Part shown: piece after piece, positions 43,465-54,017 of the stretch | Layout of the letters: each line of letters starts with the position of its first letter | Position numbering within the stretch: the first letter of the stretch is position 1 | NCBI GenBank assembly: GCA_044224095.1 | Contig: JBGALC010000012.1 | Location: 1 to 64,000 of the forward strand | From: Micropruina sp044224095 | GTDB lineage: Bacteria > Actinomycetota > Actinomycetes > Propionibacteriales > Propionibacteriaceae | DNA: 64,000 nucleotides | Reading direction: 5' to 3' | Notes under the pieces: model-generated | What the model saw: only the letters and a program-made list of their open reading frames with translations | Told to the model about the DNA's origin: nothing | Databases searched by the model: none | Position numbers and translations under genes: made by a program

Positions 43465-44514
43465 GTGACCGCCTCGTCCAACCGACTCAATCGGGCCCTC
43501 GGCCTGATCGCGCCCGGCACAGCCGTGCGGGACGGCCTGGACCGGATCGTGCACGGCCGCACCGGTGCCCTGGTGACGCTCGGCAACAACGCCCGGCTGC
43601 AGGCGCTGAGCACCGGCGGCTTCGCGATCGACGTGGCCTTCTCGGCGACCGCCCTGCGCGAACTGGCCAAGATGGACGGCGCGATCATCCTCAACGACGC
43701 CCTCGACCGCATCCTGTTCGCCGGCGTCCACCTGATGCCGGACGCCGCCGTCGACACCTCCGAGACCGGCACCCGGCATCGCACCGCCGACCGGGTGGCG
43801 CGGCAGATCGGGGTGCCGACGGTGACCGTGTCGGCATCGATGTCGACGATCTCGCTGTTCGTGGACGGCACCCGCTGGATCGTGCAGCGCCCCGAGCAGT
43901 TGCTGGCCCGGGCCAACCAGGCGCTGGCCACCCTGTCGCGTTATCGCGACCGGCTCACCGAGGCGACCGTGCGGCTGTCGGCGGCCGAGGTGCAGGACGC
44001 CGCCACCGCCCGCGAGGTCGCGGTGATCGCGCAGCGGCTCGAGATGGTCCGCCGGCTGCAGCACGAGGTGAACGGGTATGCGATCGAGCTGGGCAGCGAC
44101 GGACGGCTGGTGCGGCTCCAGCTGCAGGAGCTGGTGGCCGGCCTCGACGAGCTCGCGACGGCCCTGGAACGCGACTACGGCGACCCCGCGTCCGGCCTGC
44201 GACTCGCCAGGCTCTCCGGCCTGGACACCGACGACCTGGCGCATCCGGCGCTGATCGCCCAGGCCTGCGGGCTGGGCGACGACCTGGGTCGCCGGGTCGC
44301 CCCGCTGGGCCATCGCCAGCTCGCCCAGATCGGACGCCTGCCCGCCCCCGTCGCCGACGCCCTGGTCAGCCACTTCGGCAGCCTGCAGGGACTGTTCGGC
44401 GCCAGCACCGCCGACCTGCTGGGAGTGGACGGCGTCGACTACGGCATCGCCCGCACGGTGCGTGAGGGCCTGATCAGGCTGGCCGAGTCCGCCTACGCGG
44501 AGCGGCTCGACTGA
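43465..44514 (+). CDS. disA: DNA integrity scanning protein, diadenylate cyclase
   Basis: 349 residues, GTG start. The DAC domain carries DGAIIL and GTRHRTADR, the two motifs that bind ATP and make cyclic di-AMP. A coiled linker and a C-terminal helix-hairpin-helix DNA-binding domain (LVSHFGSLQGLFGAS, DLLGVDGVDYGIARTVREGL) follow. It scans DNA for branched structures and lowers c-di-AMP output when it finds them. Confidence 0.96.
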   Translation: MTASSNRLNRALGLIAPGTAVRDGLDRIVHGRTGALVTLGNNARLQALSTGGFAIDVAFSATALRELAKMDGAIILNDALDRILFAGVHLMPDAAVDTSETGTRHRTADRVARQIGVPTVTVSASMSTISLFVDGTRWIVQRPEQLLARANQALATLSRYRDRLTEATVRLSAAEVQDAATAREVAVIAQRLEMVRRLQHEVNGYAIELGSDGRLVRLQLQELVAGLDELATALERDYGDPASGLRLARLSGLDTDDLAHPALIAQACGLGDDLGRRVAPLGHRQLAQIGRLPAPVADALVSHFGSLQGLFGASTADLLGVDGVDYGIARTVREGLIRLAESAYAERLD

Positions 44515-44529
44515 CCCGCCGTCCGGCGG

Positions 44530-45192
44530 TCAGCCCTTGGTCAGCTGGAACGCCATCCGGGCGGTGGAACTCTCCCGGTAGGCGGCGGTGGCGACATAGG
44601 TGCCGGCACCCAGCAGCGCCTTGGCCTGCTTGCAGCCCTGCGCCGAGCGGAAGGTCTTCCAGTCGATCTTGAACTCGACCGCCGCGCCGGCCTTCAGGCT
44701 CTGCTTCTTCACCTCGGGCAGCCACTTCTCGCAATGCGCGGTGCTGAACACCGGATCGGTGCCCGAGACCACCCGCAGCACGAAGTTCGCGGGAGTGATC
44801 TCCATCACGCACGGCAGCGCTGTGTTGTTCTCGGCGGTGACGCTGAAAGTCTGCTTGCTGCCCGACTTGACGCTCTTGAAGCCCTTCAGCTCCAGCTGGA
44901 CGCCGATCGGTTCGCACGCCTCGGGCGAGCCCGACGTGGACGCGCTCGGCGACGAGCTGGTCGTCGGCACGATGCCGCCGCTGTCGCTGGGCGACGGGCT
45001 GGCCGCCGGATCGGACGCGGCGGCGGTGGGCGTCTCGCCGCCTGCCGGCACACCCGTGGTCGGTCCGTTCTTGGGCAGGAAGGCCCAGACCAGCAGGCCG
45101 ACGACGATCACCGCGATCAGCAGCACCAGTCCGCGCCGGATCCAGTACACGACAGGTGGCTGCGGGCCCTTGCCTGTCAGCACTTCGCTCAT
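44530..45192 (-). CDS. Membrane-anchored protein in the Rv3587c position
   Basis: 220 residues from the ATG at 45192. A short cytosolic start, one membrane helix (LVLLIAVIVVGLLVWAF, ~25-42), a Ser/Thr/Pro-rich linker to ~95, and an extracytoplasmic domain with four cysteines (EACEP, LPCVM, HCEK, GCKQ), probably two disulfides. No known family. A membrane protein gene on the opposite strand between disA and mutY also occurs in mycobacteria, which supports its being real. Confidence 0.7.
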   Translation of the reverse strand: MSEVLTGKGPQPPVVYWIRRGLVLLIAVIVVGLLVWAFLPKNGPTTGVPAGGETPTAAASDPAASPSPSDSGGIVPTTSSSPSASTSGSPEACEPIGVQLELKGFKSVKSGSKQTFSVTAENNTALPCVMEITPANFVLRVVSGTDPVFSTAHCEKWLPEVKKQSLKAGAAVEFKIDWKTFRSAQGCKQAKALLGAGTYVATAAYRESSTARMAFQLTKG

Positions 45193-45263
45193 GCCGCCAA
45201 GGGTAGGCAGAGGTTCCCCACGGCCGCGGGACACCACGCCGGACGCGAATACAGTGACCCCCG

Positions 45264-46127
45264 ATGGACACCGCACGCCTGAGGGCCACGATCATCGCGT
45301 GGTACGACCGGAACGCCCGCGACCTGCCGTGGCGTGCCCCGGACGCCTCACCGTGGGCCGTGCTGGTCAGCGAGTTCATGCTGCAGCAGACACCGGTGAG
45401 CCGCGTGCTGGGCCCGTGGCGGGAGTGGCTGGCCCGGTGGCCGACGCCGTCCGCACTCGCCGCAGAGCCGGTCGGCGAGGCGATCCGCGCCTGGGGCCGG
45501 CTGGGCTACCCGCGCCGGGCGCAGCGGCTGCACGGCGCCGCGACCGCCATCGTCGAGCGACACGGCGGCCAGGTTCCCCGCGATCCGGACGCCCTGCGCG
45601 CGCTGCCCGGCGTGGGCGACTACACCGCCGCGGCGGTGGCCAGCTTCGCCTTCGGTGCCAGCCGGGTGGTGCTGGACGTCAACGTCCGGCGGGTGCTGGC
45701 TCGGCTGGACGGCGGCACCGACGCGCCGATCGGCGCACCGAGTGCCGCGGAGCGGCGCCGGGCCGAGGCCTGGCTGCCGGCCGGTCCGTCCGCGGCGCGC
45801 TGGTCGGTGGCCGCGATGGAACTGGGCGCCCAGCTGTGCCGGGCCAGCAATCCCGGCTGCGACTCCTGCCCGGTGCGGCAGCACTGCCGCTGGCTGGCCG
45901 CCGGACGACCGCCCGGTCCGCCGCGGCGGCGTCAACTCTACGCCGGCACTGACCGGGCGGCCCGCGGCCACATGCTGCATCTGTTGCGCGACCGGGCTAC
46001 CGGCGAGCCGGTCACGGCCGGCCAGCTGATCGACGGCTGGCCGGACGCCGCCCAGGCCACGAGGGCGCTCGGCTCGCTGGTCGCCGACGGGCTGGTGGTC
46101 GCCGAACCGGGCGGCTACCGGCTCTGA
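45264..46127 (+). CDS. mutY: A/G-specific adenine glycosylase MutY
   Basis: 287 residues. FMLQQTPVSRVL, the helix-hairpin-helix LPGVGDYTAAAVASFAFG with the catalytic Asp in VLDVNVRRVL, and the C-terminal 4Fe-4S cysteines (LCRASNPGCDSCPVRQHC). It removes adenine paired with 8-oxoguanine. It is shorter than E. coli MutY (350) because the NUDT1-like C-terminal domain is absent or reduced, as in other actinobacteria. Confidence 0.94.
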   Translation: MDTARLRATIIAWYDRNARDLPWRAPDASPWAVLVSEFMLQQTPVSRVLGPWREWLARWPTPSALAAEPVGEAIRAWGRLGYPRRAQRLHGAATAIVERHGGQVPRDPDALRALPGVGDYTAAAVASFAFGASRVVLDVNVRRVLARLDGGTDAPIGAPSAAERRRAEAWLPAGPSAARWSVAAMELGAQLCRASNPGCDSCPVRQHCRWLAAGRPPGPPRRRQLYAGTDRAARGHMLHLLRDRATGEPVTAGQLIDGWPDAAQATRALGSLVADGLVVAEPGGYRL

Positions 46128-46190
46128 GCGGGCCGCTCGGCCCGGCACCGCTGCCCCGTATCCTGGAACGGATCCAGGAGGGCACACCCG

Positions 46191-46751
46191 ATGAGCAACG
46201 AGCAGTACTCGCCTTGGGCCAGCGGCGACGGTTTCGGCACCCCGCGCCCGCAGCCGGCACGAGCCGAGGAACCGCCCACGCTGGAGCAGCCGATGACGCA
46301 GTTCCACGTCGATCCGACGACCGCCTACACCAACCCGACGGTGCAGCCGCACCACCCCGCCGAGCCCAGCGGCTGGTCGCAGCCGCAGCAATTCGGGGCC
46401 GTCGTCCCCCAGCCGCAATACCCCTCGCCCGCGGCCGCCTACACCTTCGGTCAGCGGCTGCCCTACGGCACGGCCGGCGAGCTGCCGGAGCACCCCAACG
46501 CCACCGTCACCCTGGTGCTCGGCATCATCGGCCTGGCGGCGCTGTTCATCGCCTTCCCGTTCATCAGCCCGGTGGCCTGGTACCTGGGCGGCAAGGCCCG
46601 CCGCGACATGCGGCGCGAGCCGGGCCGCTACCGCGCCTCGGGCTCGCTCACCGCCGGCTACGTGCTGGGCATCGTCGGCACCCTGATCGCGGTCGCCTTC
46701 GTCGGGCTGATCGTGCTCGGCATCGCGATGGTGGCCAGCTTCGGCCGCTGA
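46191..46751 (+). CDS. DUF4190 membrane protein
   Basis: 186 residues. The N-terminal ~95 are Pro/Gln/Thr-rich and disordered. Then two membrane helices flank a short loop in the DUF4190 pattern (VTLVLGIIGLAALFIAFPFISPVAWYLGGKA, then YVLGIVGTLIAVAFVGLIVLGI). Function unknown. It is followed by a strong bidirectional terminator shared with clpC. Confidence 0.78.
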   Translation: MSNEQYSPWASGDGFGTPRPQPARAEEPPTLEQPMTQFHVDPTTAYTNPTVQPHHPAEPSGWSQPQQFGAVVPQPQYPSPAAAYTFGQRLPYGTAGELPEHPNATVTLVLGIIGLAALFIAFPFISPVAWYLGGKARRDMRREPGRYRASGSLTAGYVLGIVGTLIAVAFVGLIVLGIAMVASFGR

Positions 46752-46762
46752 GCGCACCGCAA

Positions 46763-46804
46763 CGCGGCGAGGCCCCCCCCCGGAGACCGGGGGGCCTCGC
46801 CGCG
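46763..46804. terminator. Bidirectional terminator between DUF4190 gene and clpC
   Basis: A perfect 16-bp stem (CGCGGCGAGGCCCCCC with its complement) around a 10-base loop lies between two convergent genes. Confidence 0.9.
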
Positions 46805-46817
46805 TCGGTGCGGTCGG

Positions 46818-49316
<2,499 letters not shown>

Positions 49317-49398
49317 TCCGCACTCCTCACGTCGGCGCCGGGGGACCCCCGGGCACCTTCAGTGTATTCAACCCGGCTGTCCGGGGATCTGTTCCGGC

Positions 49399-49413
49399 TT
49401 CGCCCACGGCGAA
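49399..49413. promoter_or_regulatory. ClgR-like box upstream of clpC
   Basis: TTCGCC-CAC-GGCGAA is a perfect inverted repeat fitting the ClgR consensus core (CGCY-n3-RGCG with flanking T/A). ClgR activates clpC and clpP in other actinobacteria. It lies 83-97 bases upstream of the clpC ATG and adjoins the lsr2 terminator. Confidence 0.62.
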
Positions 49414-49441
49414 CGGCCCCGGGAGGAACTCCCGGGGCCGT
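49413..49441 (-). terminator. Terminator hairpin after lsr2
   Basis: A perfect 13-bp stem (ACGGCCCCGGGAG with its complement) and 3-base loop, starting 15 bases past the lsr2 stop. It lacks a long T-run, as is common in GC-rich actinobacteria. Confidence 0.85.
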
Positions 49442-49455
49442 CGACAATCGTGCGC

Positions 49456-49779
49456 TCAGGCGTGTGCCCGCTCATAGGCCTCGCGGACCTCGGCCGGAAC
49501 CCGGCCACGGGTCGAAACCTGGTAGCCGTTCTCGGAAGCCCAGGCCCTAATCTCGGTGGCCGAGTTGTTGCCCGACCGCCGGCGACCGGCGACCTTCCGC
49601 TTTCCGCCGACCCGGCGCGCCGCAGCCACATAGGGCGCCAGCAGGTCGCGTAGCTTGGCCGCGTTGTCGTCGGACAGATCGATCTCGTAGCTCACCGAAT
49701 CGAGCCCGAACACGATGGTCTCGGCCGCCTCGGTGTTGTCCAAGTCATCCTCGAGTCGATAGACGATGCGTTGTGCCAT
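49456..49779 (-). CDS. lsr2: Nucleoid-associated protein Lsr2
   Basis: 107 residues. The N-terminal dimerisation half starts MAQRIVYRLEDDLDNTEA. The C-terminal DNA-binding half contains RAWASENGYQVSTRGRVPAE with the RGR minor-groove hook. It is an H-NS-like silencer of AT-rich or foreign DNA. A GGGAGGATT site precedes the ATG. The upstream region to 49930 is notably AT-rich for this genome, with a TATACT on the minus strand (complement of 49891-49896) as a possible -10; Lsr2 often binds its own promoter. Confidence 0.96.
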   Translation of the reverse strand: MAQRIVYRLEDDLDNTEAAETIVFGLDSVSYEIDLSDDNAAKLRDLLAPYVAAARRVGGKRKVAGRRRSGNNSATEIRAWASENGYQVSTRGRVPAEVREAYERAHA

Positions 49780-49930
49780 CCGTAAATCCTCCCACAGTGA
49801 GTGCTTTGTGTTTCTCGGCCGTTCCCCCGATCAGCCGACGTGACCACACACTACAGGGAAGTATTACGGCCGCCAAGACATTACCGTACCAGTATACGGC
49901 TAATCGCCGCTTTCTGCCGCCCTAATCAGA

Positions 49931-50479
49931 TTAGGCGGGCCGCCGAACATCGGGCTCGTCGCGGTTCCACAGTTCGCGGGCGGTGACCCACGGATCGAAG
50001 ACCGCCGGCTCGCGGCGCCCGAGTTCGACAACCTGGGCGTCGGATTCCAGCGCGGCCTGAAGTTCCAGTTCGACCCGCAACGCCTCGTAATTGCCGCGCA
50101 ATGTGGACACTTCCTGCTGCAGCAGGCAGACCCGCCGCCCGGTGCCTTCGAGCTGCCGGCGCAGCGCGGCGACGCGGCGGCCGAGCACGTCGACGACCGC
50201 ACGCTGACGGGCCCGCTCCGCGTGCAGCTGCTCGGCGTGCAACAACGCCTGGTGCAGGGCGTGCGCCTCGCGGACGCGTTGGGCCGCCCGGTTCTCGCGC
50301 CAGGCCAGTAGGCAGGCCAGGGCGGCACCCGCGATCAGGGCCACCAGGCCCAGCCCGCGGCTGACCGGGTCGCCGAACAGATACGCCAGCGCGGCCACGC
50401 AGCCGACCAGGCCGAGCACCGTCCACGACACCACCCGGACCCGGGTTGGGCGGCGGACGCGACCCGATTGCGGCTTCAC
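49931..50479 (-). CDS. Hypothetical two-helix membrane protein with coiled coil
   Basis: 182 residues. After a basic start come two membrane helices (~17-36 VSWTVLGLVGCVAALAYLF and ~42-60 GLGLVALIAGAALACLLAW), then a long helix from ~65 to ~140 with heptad-like leucines (LHQALLHAEQLHAERARQR, VAALRRQLEG, LLQQEVSTLR) that should form a coiled coil. No family recognised. It follows DUF3180 by 9 bases, in the place of the Rv3604c-type membrane protein of mycobacteria. Confidence 0.72.
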   Translation of the reverse strand: MKPQSGRVRRPTRVRVVSWTVLGLVGCVAALAYLFGDPVSRGLGLVALIAGAALACLLAWRENRAAQRVREAHALHQALLHAEQLHAERARQRAVVDVLGRRVAALRRQLEGTGRRVCLLQQEVSTLRGNYEALRVELELQAALESDAQVVELGRREPAVFDPWVTARELWNRDEPDVRRPA

Positions 50480-50488
50480 GCCGGCAGC

Positions 50489-51001
50489 CTAACCGGGGTC
50501 ACTCCCCCCGGCGTCGTCAGCCCCTGGCGCGTCGCCGGATTCGTCGTCCGGCGGCACCTGGCAGGCCCGCTCCAGCGCCCGGCCCGCCAGCGCGAGCGCC
50601 ACGCTGAGCACCGCCGACGCCCCGGCGGAGAGCACTCGCTCGCGCGGCAGCGCGGCGTCCAGGTTCGGCAGGTACCGCAGCGCGACCACCGCGTAGCCGG
50701 CCGCCAGCGCGGTGCCGCCGATCAGCGCCGCCTTCCCCGCCAGCAGCAGCGCGACCGCCCGGCTGGGTTCGACCACCGCGTGCCGGACCTGCACGGTGCG
50801 ATGCATCCAGCGGGCGGCCAGCCAGCAGGCCAGCGCCAGAACGGCCACCACGACCGCGGTGAACGGCGGGACCGGCGGAACGGGCCAACCGAAGCTCTCG
50901 GCGACGGACAGGGTGATCCAGGCCAGCCCGGCACCCACCACGACCGCGATCGCCAGCACCGTGCGGCCGGTGCGTTCGACGCTCGGCCGGGGCTCGGGCA
51001 T
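50489..51001 (-). CDS. DUF3180 membrane protein
   Basis: 170 residues with four membrane helices, an acidic Gly/Ser-rich tail, and the LLLAGKAALIGGTALAAGYAV stretch typical of DUF3180. The family is found directly after folK in many actinobacteria; function unknown. Its ATG overlaps the folK stop (TGATG). Confidence 0.85.
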   Translation of the reverse strand: MPEPRPSVERTGRTVLAIAVVVGAGLAWITLSVAESFGWPVPPVPPFTAVVVAVLALACWLAARWMHRTVQVRHAVVEPSRAVALLLAGKAALIGGTALAAGYAVVALRYLPNLDAALPRERVLSAGASAVLSVALALAGRALERACQVPPDDESGDAPGADDAGGSDPG

Positions 51002-51567
51002 CAGAGGTCGATGGCGAGGTCGTCGCGGCGACGCACGCCGGAGCTGTCGATGTCACCGAGCAGGTCGGCGACCGGTCCCCGTTCGGGCAGCGCGGCGGCG
51101 GGATCGATCTCCAGCCAGGGGACCAGGACGAACGCCCGCACATGTGCCCGCGGATGCGGCAGCGTCAGCACCGGGGTGTCCTTCACCCGGTCGCCGACGC
51201 AGATCAGGTCGACGTCCAGGGTGCGGGCGCCGCCGGGCACCTCGCGGGTGCGGCGGAAGTTGCGTTCGATCGCCTGGGCGCGTTCCAGCAGAACCAGCGA
51301 GGCCAGCGAGCTGTCGGCGCGCACCACGATGTTCAGGAAGTCGGGCTGATCGCGCACCGGACCCACCGGGGCGGTCTCGTAGACCCCGGAGACGTCGACC
51401 ACTGTCACGGTCGGGGTGATCCGCAACAGGTCGACGGCGCCCTGCAGGTAGGCCAGCCGGTCTCCCAGGTTGGAGCCCAGCGAGAACACCACCTGCCGCA
51501 TCGGCACCATGCCGGACAGGGTGTCGACATCGAAGTCGAGGTGCGCGTTCGGGTTGAAGTCGGTCAT
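51001..51567 (-). CDS. folK: 6-hydroxymethyl-7,8-dihydropterin pyrophosphokinase
   Basis: 188 residues. VFSLGSNLGDRLAYLQGAV, YETAPVGPVRDQPDFLN and the signature ARTLDVDLICVGD with LPHPRAHVRAFVLVPW are all present. There is an N-terminal extension of ~20 residues before the usual start; an internal ATG (MRQVVFSLGSN) could be the true start. It transfers pyrophosphate from ATP to the pterin. Overlaps folB by 4 bases. Confidence 0.95.
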   Translation of the reverse strand: MTDFNPNAHLDFDVDTLSGMVPMRQVVFSLGSNLGDRLAYLQGAVDLLRITPTVTVVDVSGVYETAPVGPVRDQPDFLNIVVRADSSLASLVLLERAQAIERNFRRTREVPGGARTLDVDLICVGDRVKDTPVLTLPHPRAHVRAFVLVPWLEIDPAAALPERGPVADLLGDIDSSGVRRRDDLAIDL

Positions 51568-51935
51568 GGGGAGCGCCTCCTGGTGATGGTGACGGCGACA
51601 TCGGCCAACTCGACCGGCATCCGGGCCTCCGGCTTGTGCACGGTGACCTCGACGGCGGCCACCAGCGGGCGGCTCAGGCAGGTGGCGGCCACCCGCTCGG
51701 CGATCGTCTCGATCAGGTTGACCGGCTCACCGGTGACGTCGGCGGCGATGGCGCCGGCGAGTTCTGCGTAGTCCACCGTGGTGTCCAGTTCGTCGGAGGC
51801 GGGACGCGGCGCCAGCTGACAACTCACGTCGATCACGAAATCCTGTGGTTCGACCCGCTCGAAGTCGTACACCCCGTGGGTCGCGCGGAACCGCATCCCG
51901 GTCAGCCTGACCCGGTCAGGACTCGCTTCGGCCAT
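51564..51935 (-). CDS. folB: Dihydroneopterin aldolase
   Basis: 123 residues. RVRLTGMRFRATHGVYDFER at the start, VDYAELAGAIAADVTGE in the middle and VEVTVHKPEARMP at the end. It cleaves dihydroneopterin to the FolK substrate. Placed between folP and folK, as in other actinobacteria. Confidence 0.94.
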   Translation of the reverse strand: MAEASPDRVRLTGMRFRATHGVYDFERVEPQDFVIDVSCQLAPRPASDELDTTVDYAELAGAIAADVTGEPVNLIETIAERVAATCLSRPLVAAVEVTVHKPEARMPVELADVAVTITRRRSP

Positions 51936-51956
51936 GCATCCACCTCCGCCCAGACC

Positions 51957-52790
51957 CTACTGCACGCCACCGGCGCGCTCGCGGGCGAGCCGTGCCACGA
52001 CCGCGATCGCATCGGCGTGCGGGCGTGCGCTATGGGTGCGCACCGCCCACACCCCCCGCTCGGCCAGCAGCGTGGTCAGCGCCACCGAGGCGTCGTCGCG
52101 CAGCCTCGGCTCGCGGCCGTCCAGCAGCTCGCCGAGGAAGCGCTTGCGGGACGCCCCGATCAGCAGCGGCTGGCCGAGCGCGGCGAACTCGTCGAGCCGC
52201 GCCAGCAGCGTCCAGTTGGCGTCCGGCGTCTTGGCGAAGCCGAGTCCCGGGTCGAGCACCAGCGAGCCCGGCGCGATCCCGGCGTCCAGCGCGGAGTCCC
52301 GGCGCCGGCCGAGTTCGCGGACCACGTCCGGCACGACGTCGTCGTAGTGGCTGAGCTGCTGCATCACGTCGGAATGACCGCGCCAGTGCATGGCCACATA
52401 GCCGACGCCGAGCCCGGCCACCACCTTCAGCATGGCGGGATCGCCGAGCCCGCCGGAGACGTCGTTGACCAGCGCGGCACCGGCCGCCACCGCAGCCTCG
52501 GCCACCTCGGCCCGGGTGGTGTCGATGCTGACCACCGCTCCGTCGGCGGCAAGCTCGGTGACGATGGGCAGGACCCGGCGCAGCTCCTCGGCGACCGGCA
52601 CCCGAGCGGCCCCCGGACGGGTCGACTCGCCACCGACGTCGACCAGGTCGGCGCCCTCGGCCAGGAGGGTGCGGCCCCGGGCTATCGCAGCCTCCGCGGC
52701 CTGGAAGTCACCGCCGTCGGAGAACGAGTCGGGGGTGACGTTGACGATGCCCATCACCAGGGTCCGTCCGGCGGCTGTCAGGTGCCTCAC
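51957..52790 (-). CDS. folP: Dihydropteroate synthase
   Basis: 277 residues. GIVNVTPDSFSDGG, DVGGESTRPGA, IDTTRAEVAEAA, LVNDVSGG and DPGLGFAKT are the standard DHPS motifs, with the late SRKRFLGEL. It condenses pterin pyrophosphate with p-aminobenzoate. In many actinobacteria folE lies directly upstream; here about 1.4 kb of repeats and a nuclease-like gene intervene. Confidence 0.95.
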   Translation of the reverse strand: MRHLTAAGRTLVMGIVNVTPDSFSDGGDFQAAEAAIARGRTLLAEGADLVDVGGESTRPGAARVPVAEELRRVLPIVTELAADGAVVSIDTTRAEVAEAAVAAGAALVNDVSGGLGDPAMLKVVAGLGVGYVAMHWRGHSDVMQQLSHYDDVVPDVVRELGRRRDSALDAGIAPGSLVLDPGLGFAKTPDANWTLLARLDEFAALGQPLLIGASRKRFLGELLDGREPRLRDDASVALTTLLAERGVWAVRTHSARPHADAIAVVARLARERAGGVQ

Positions 52791-52829
52791 CGCGGCAGCC
52801 TATCCAGCCGGCCCGCCGGGTCGAGCCGG

Positions 52830-52986
52830 CTTCTGGTGGTTGTCAGCCGCGCGGCTGGGGCCCCGCGGGGCCCGAACCTTCTGCTGGTTGTTATGGCCCC
52901 CGGCCAGCCCGCGGTTTTCAACCCGCATCCGGTTCGAGGCCCGCATCGGTCCGATCGATGGCGCCATTTCCACCAAGAAGCGGTTC
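52830..52986. repeat. Left copy of a degenerate ~50-nt repeat array
   Basis: Two related segments begin near 52830 and 52879 (CTTCTGGTGGTTGTC / CTTCTGCTGGTTGTT), followed by a block ending ACCAAGAAGCGGTTC. The part 52874-52986 aligns without gaps to 54069-54181 at 66 of 113 positions (hand count). The array abuts the stop codon of the nuclease-like gene; on the minus strand it reads NRFLVEMAPSIGPMRASNR. Confidence 0.6.
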
Positions 52987-53941
52987 ATTGACCCAGCGCA
53001 CGCGCGACGCGGTCCACCACCGTCTGGGGAGACAGCATGATCTCCTTGGCCAGCCAGCGCACCATCGAGTAGCCGAGGTCCCGCAACGCCTGCTCACGTT
53101 CCTTCTCTCGGACGTAGCCGGCACCGTCGGCATACTTGACCGCCCCGTCACACTCGCCGATGAGGCGTTGCTCCGGCCAGTAGAAGTCCGGGTACAGCCG
53201 GCCGAACGGGGACTCCAATGCCGTCTGGTAGATCGGCGACGGCAGCCCGGCCAGATGGAAGTGACCCGCCGACAACGACTCGGGCGCCGACTCACGAGCC
53301 GGATCGGCGAGCGCGATCCGCGGCGCCAGACCGGCCGGGCGCCTGGTCAGGCTGGCATGCTCGAGTAGCTCGCGCGCGGCGTCGGCCAGCCGCCGGTTCA
53401 CGTAGTCCGATCGGCGCGGTTTGGCGACCATCCCGGCGCACAGCAGCCTGGCTGCTCCGTCGAGGATCACCAGGGCGTCGGGCAATTGCCTGCCTGCGGC
53501 CAGATCGACGGCTGTTCGCGCCAGCGTGGTCACCGGCCGTCCTTCGCCGTCCTTCGTGACCTGCGCCGACGGCAGCGGGCCGATGTGATGCACCGCGGGT
53601 CCCACTCGGGACCGGGCAGCCCCGCTGGGCAGCGTGACGCTGACCGGACCGCTGTGCCAGGCGTCGAAACCCGGGGCCGGCAGATTCCAGGCGGTGCCCG
53701 CCGATTCATGACTGAGCACGGCCGACGGGTAGAGCTCCAGTTCGGCAACCGCCCGCAGCAGGTGCCGCTCACGCGGATCCTCCGGCCAGAGCGTGCCGTC
53801 GATGAAGACACCGCGCCGGATCCGCACGATCCGACCCCCGGCAAGAGCCGTGCGGAGCATCTGGGGGCTGATGCCCGATGCGATCAGCTCCGCCCGAGCG
53901 GTGGGTCGCTTCGGCAACAGGCAGGGCTTCGGCGTGCGCAT
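52985..53941 (-). CDS. AbiEi-like winged-helix plus DUF559-type endonuclease protein
   Basis: 318 residues from the ATG at 53941; a GTG at 53989 is an alternative and neither has a clear ribosome site. The N-terminal ~60 residues look like the AbiEi antitoxin winged helix (LIASGISPQMLRTALAGGRIVRIRRGVFI). The C-terminal ~90 resemble a Vsr/DUF559 PD-(D/E)XK nuclease: LYPDFYWPEQRLIGECDGAVKY gives an Asp, then Glu-x-Asp-x-x-x-Lys, then REKEREQALRDLGYSMVRW. Such lone proteins are common in actinobacteria and of uncertain function. It interrupts folE-folP and is flanked by repeats. Confidence 0.72.
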   Translation of the reverse strand: MRTPKPCLLPKRPTARAELIASGISPQMLRTALAGGRIVRIRRGVFIDGTLWPEDPRERHLLRAVAELELYPSAVLSHESAGTAWNLPAPGFDAWHSGPVSVTLPSGAARSRVGPAVHHIGPLPSAQVTKDGEGRPVTTLARTAVDLAAGRQLPDALVILDGAARLLCAGMVAKPRRSDYVNRRLADAARELLEHASLTRRPAGLAPRIALADPARESAPESLSAGHFHLAGLPSPIYQTALESPFGRLYPDFYWPEQRLIGECDGAVKYADGAGYVREKEREQALRDLGYSMVRWLAKEIMLSPQTVVDRVARALGQ

Positions 53942-53993
53942 CGCCCCAGGCTGCTTCGGCAGCGAGAGCCCGAACAACCACCCCGGCACAATC

Positions 53994-54002
53994 TGTGGAT
54001 AA
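53994..54002. promoter_or_regulatory. Perfect DnaA-box match
   Basis: TGTGGATAA is the complement of the consensus DnaA box TTATCCACA. It is single and lies just upstream of the nuclease-like gene. Chance occurrence is possible, so binding is unproven. Confidence 0.35.
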
Positions 54003-54017
54003 CTCGCACGCGGCTCC

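Noticed and set aside
52800..52988. A 62-codon minus-strand ORF starting at the nuclease stop
   Set aside because: It lies entirely within the repeat array and its similarity to the right copy is explained by repeat homology.
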